From RGIG3102 sp964369915 (GTDB lineage Bacteria; Bacillota; Clostridia; Oscillospirales; Ruminococcaceae), in the NCBI GenBank assembly GCA_964369915.1, contig CAYJGG010000079.1:1-6778 (forward strand): DNA of 6,778 nucleotides, in the 5' to 3' direction. The notes beneath the pieces are model-generated. The model saw only the letters and a program-made list of their open reading frames with translations. It did not search any database and had not been told where the DNA came from. Shown in pieces: positions 5,917-6,778 of this stretch. Each line of letters starts with the position of its first letter. Position 1 is the first letter of the stretch. The position numbers were made by a program, and so were the translations under genes.

Positions 5917-6573
5917 ATGAAAAATTACAAATTACACCTAATTCGCCACGGGCTTACAGAAGGGAATATAAAAGGCGTATATCTAGGCGCTGGAGTTGAT
6001 AGTCCTGTGTGTGAAGAAGGAGTTAGAAGATTAAACAGACTACTTGAAGATTTCTCTTATCCACAAGTGGAAAAAATTTATTCTAGCCCAATGCTTAGAG
6101 CAAGAGAAACTACTGAGCTTCTATATAAAGATAAAGAATATCAAATAGTTGCAGATTTAATGGAATGCAAATTTGGCGAATTTGAAGGCAAAACAATTAA
6201 AGAACTAATGGAAACTAATGAAAACTATGCAAAATGGCTAGATATAAATTCTGGCTATGTTCCAGAGGGTGGAGAATCTAGCATGGAGTTTGCTAATAGA
6301 TGCATTAGTGCTTTAAATGAAATATTAGAAGATATGATGAAAAATGGAATATTTGAAGCTAGTGCTATCTGTCACGGTGGAGTTATTTCTATAATGCTTG
6401 CAATGGTGGGCTACCCTAAAAAGATGCCAAACGAATGGATGAGCGATAATGGCTGCGGCTACACAATTCAAACAACAACAGCTAATTGGACAAGAGATAA
6501 TTTAGTTGAAGTTACTGGTATACTACCTATCGGCTACGACAACAGCGAAGCTGGTACAAATAAATTTAAATAA
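5917..6573 (+). CDS. Histidine phosphatase (phosphoglycerate mutase-like) family protein
   Basis: A 218-residue cytoplasmic enzyme of the histidine phosphatase clan. The key residues are in order: R10-H11-G12 (LHLIRHGLTEGN) with H11 the expected phospho-acceptor, R61 in YSSPMLRARETTELL, E83 in LMECKFGEFEG, and H153 in ICHGGVI. Length and motif order fit the small CobC/GpmB-like branch, whose members hydrolyse varied phosphate esters; the substrate cannot be told from sequence, and no cobalamin genes are nearby. The ATG at 5917 has GGAGG (5907-5911) five bases upstream. An in-frame TTG at 5905 overlaps that site and is rejected. It is divergent from the XRE regulator, which may control it. Only 20 bases separate its stop from the next gene, so the two are probably one operon. 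Confidence 0.9.
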   Translation: MKNYKLHLIRHGLTEGNIKGVYLGAGVDSPVCEEGVRRLNRLLEDFSYPQVEKIYSSPMLRARETTELLYKDKEYQIVADLMECKFGEFEGKTIKELMETNENYAKWLDINSGYVPEGGESSMEFANRCISALNEILEDMMKNGIFEASAICHGGVISIMLAMVGYPKKMPNEWMSDNGCGYTIQTTTANWTRDNLVEVTGILPIGYDNSEAGTNKFK

Positions 6574-6593
6574 TAAAAAGGATGGTAATAATT

Positions 6594-6778
6594 ATGAAAG
6601 ACAATAACTGTGCATACTGCGTTGAAGGGGATTTACTTGATAAATTTGGAATTAAAATTTGCGATTTAGAAGTTTCTATGGTTTATCTTTTTAAAGAGCA
6701 AAGTCACAAAGGACGTGTGATATTAGCTTATAAAGACCATGTTAGTGAAATAGTTAATATTTCAGATAGTGAGCGTGA
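6594..6778 (+). CDS. HIT-family protein, N-terminal part, cut by window end
   Basis: About 61 residues are visible and the frame stays open to the last base. The start MKDNNCAYCVEGDLLDKFGI has a Cys pair (C6, C9) as in zinc-binding HIT proteins. The stretch MVYLFKEQSHKGRVILAYKD, continuing HVSEIVNISDSER, matches the early beta strands and helix of clostridial HIT (histidine triad) nucleotide hydrolases. The catalytic HxHxHxx motif would lie beyond the window, so activity cannot be checked. AAGGA (6578-6582) lies 11 bases upstream of the ATG at 6594. An in-frame ATG at 6582 overlaps that site and is less likely. It follows the phosphatase by 20 bases and is probably co-transcribed. Confidence 0.78.
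   Translation, partial: MKDNNCAYCVEGDLLDKFGIKICDLEVSMVYLFKEQSHKGRVILAYKDHVSEIVNISDSER

Overview
The window comes from an AT-rich, spore-forming member of the Bacillota, most likely a clostridial lineage. The support is strong AGGAGG-type ribosome binding sites, GTG and TTG starts, hairpin plus T-run terminators, a SpoIIQ-type M23 protein that is specific to endospore formers, YerB-type (DUF3048) lipoproteins, and an XRE regulator with the RECGLDF...DYVLGRT signature that I associate with Clostridia. Base composition looks even throughout. I see no insertion sequence, phage gene, tRNA, rRNA or CRISPR array.

Layout. Positions 1-42 hold a perfect 14-bp hairpin terminator. On the minus strand, a membrane-anchored LURP-one-related (LOR, tubby-like fold) protein (344-1438) is followed by a 55-residue two-helix membrane protein (97-264) that is too short for most gene callers. 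A 143-bp divergent region separates these from a plus-strand M23/LytM protein of SpoIIQ type (1582-2310). That region carries a sigma-A-like promoter for the LOR gene and a plausible sigma-F-like forespore promoter for the M23 gene. After a terminator come two tandem, diverged DUF3048 (YerB-like) lipoproteins (2601-3800 and 3969-5054), each with its own promoter and terminator. A bidirectional terminator (5064-5094) separates the second from a convergent XRE-family regulator (5138-5806, minus). Divergent from the regulator, a histidine phosphatase (5917-6573) and a HIT-family protein cut by the window end (6594 onward) form a likely operon.

How the genes relate. Nearly every transcription unit has its own promoter or terminator, so this looks like ordinary chromosomal housekeeping and sporulation sequence rather than an integrated system. 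SpoIIQ normally sits in the forespore membrane and bridges to SpoIIIAH in the mother cell, but no partner gene is in the window. The DUF3048 lipoproteins should sit on the outer face of the cell membrane, and their biochemical role is unknown to me. The LOR protein and its small downstream neighbour are probably co-transcribed and may act together at the membrane. The phosphatase and HIT protein are both small soluble phosphate-ester or nucleotide enzymes. I found no convincing new multi-gene system. The points most worth a second look are the LOR/small-protein pair, the SpoIIQ active-site substitution, the duplicated DUF3048 genes, and the TTTACA pairs in the promoters of three genes.
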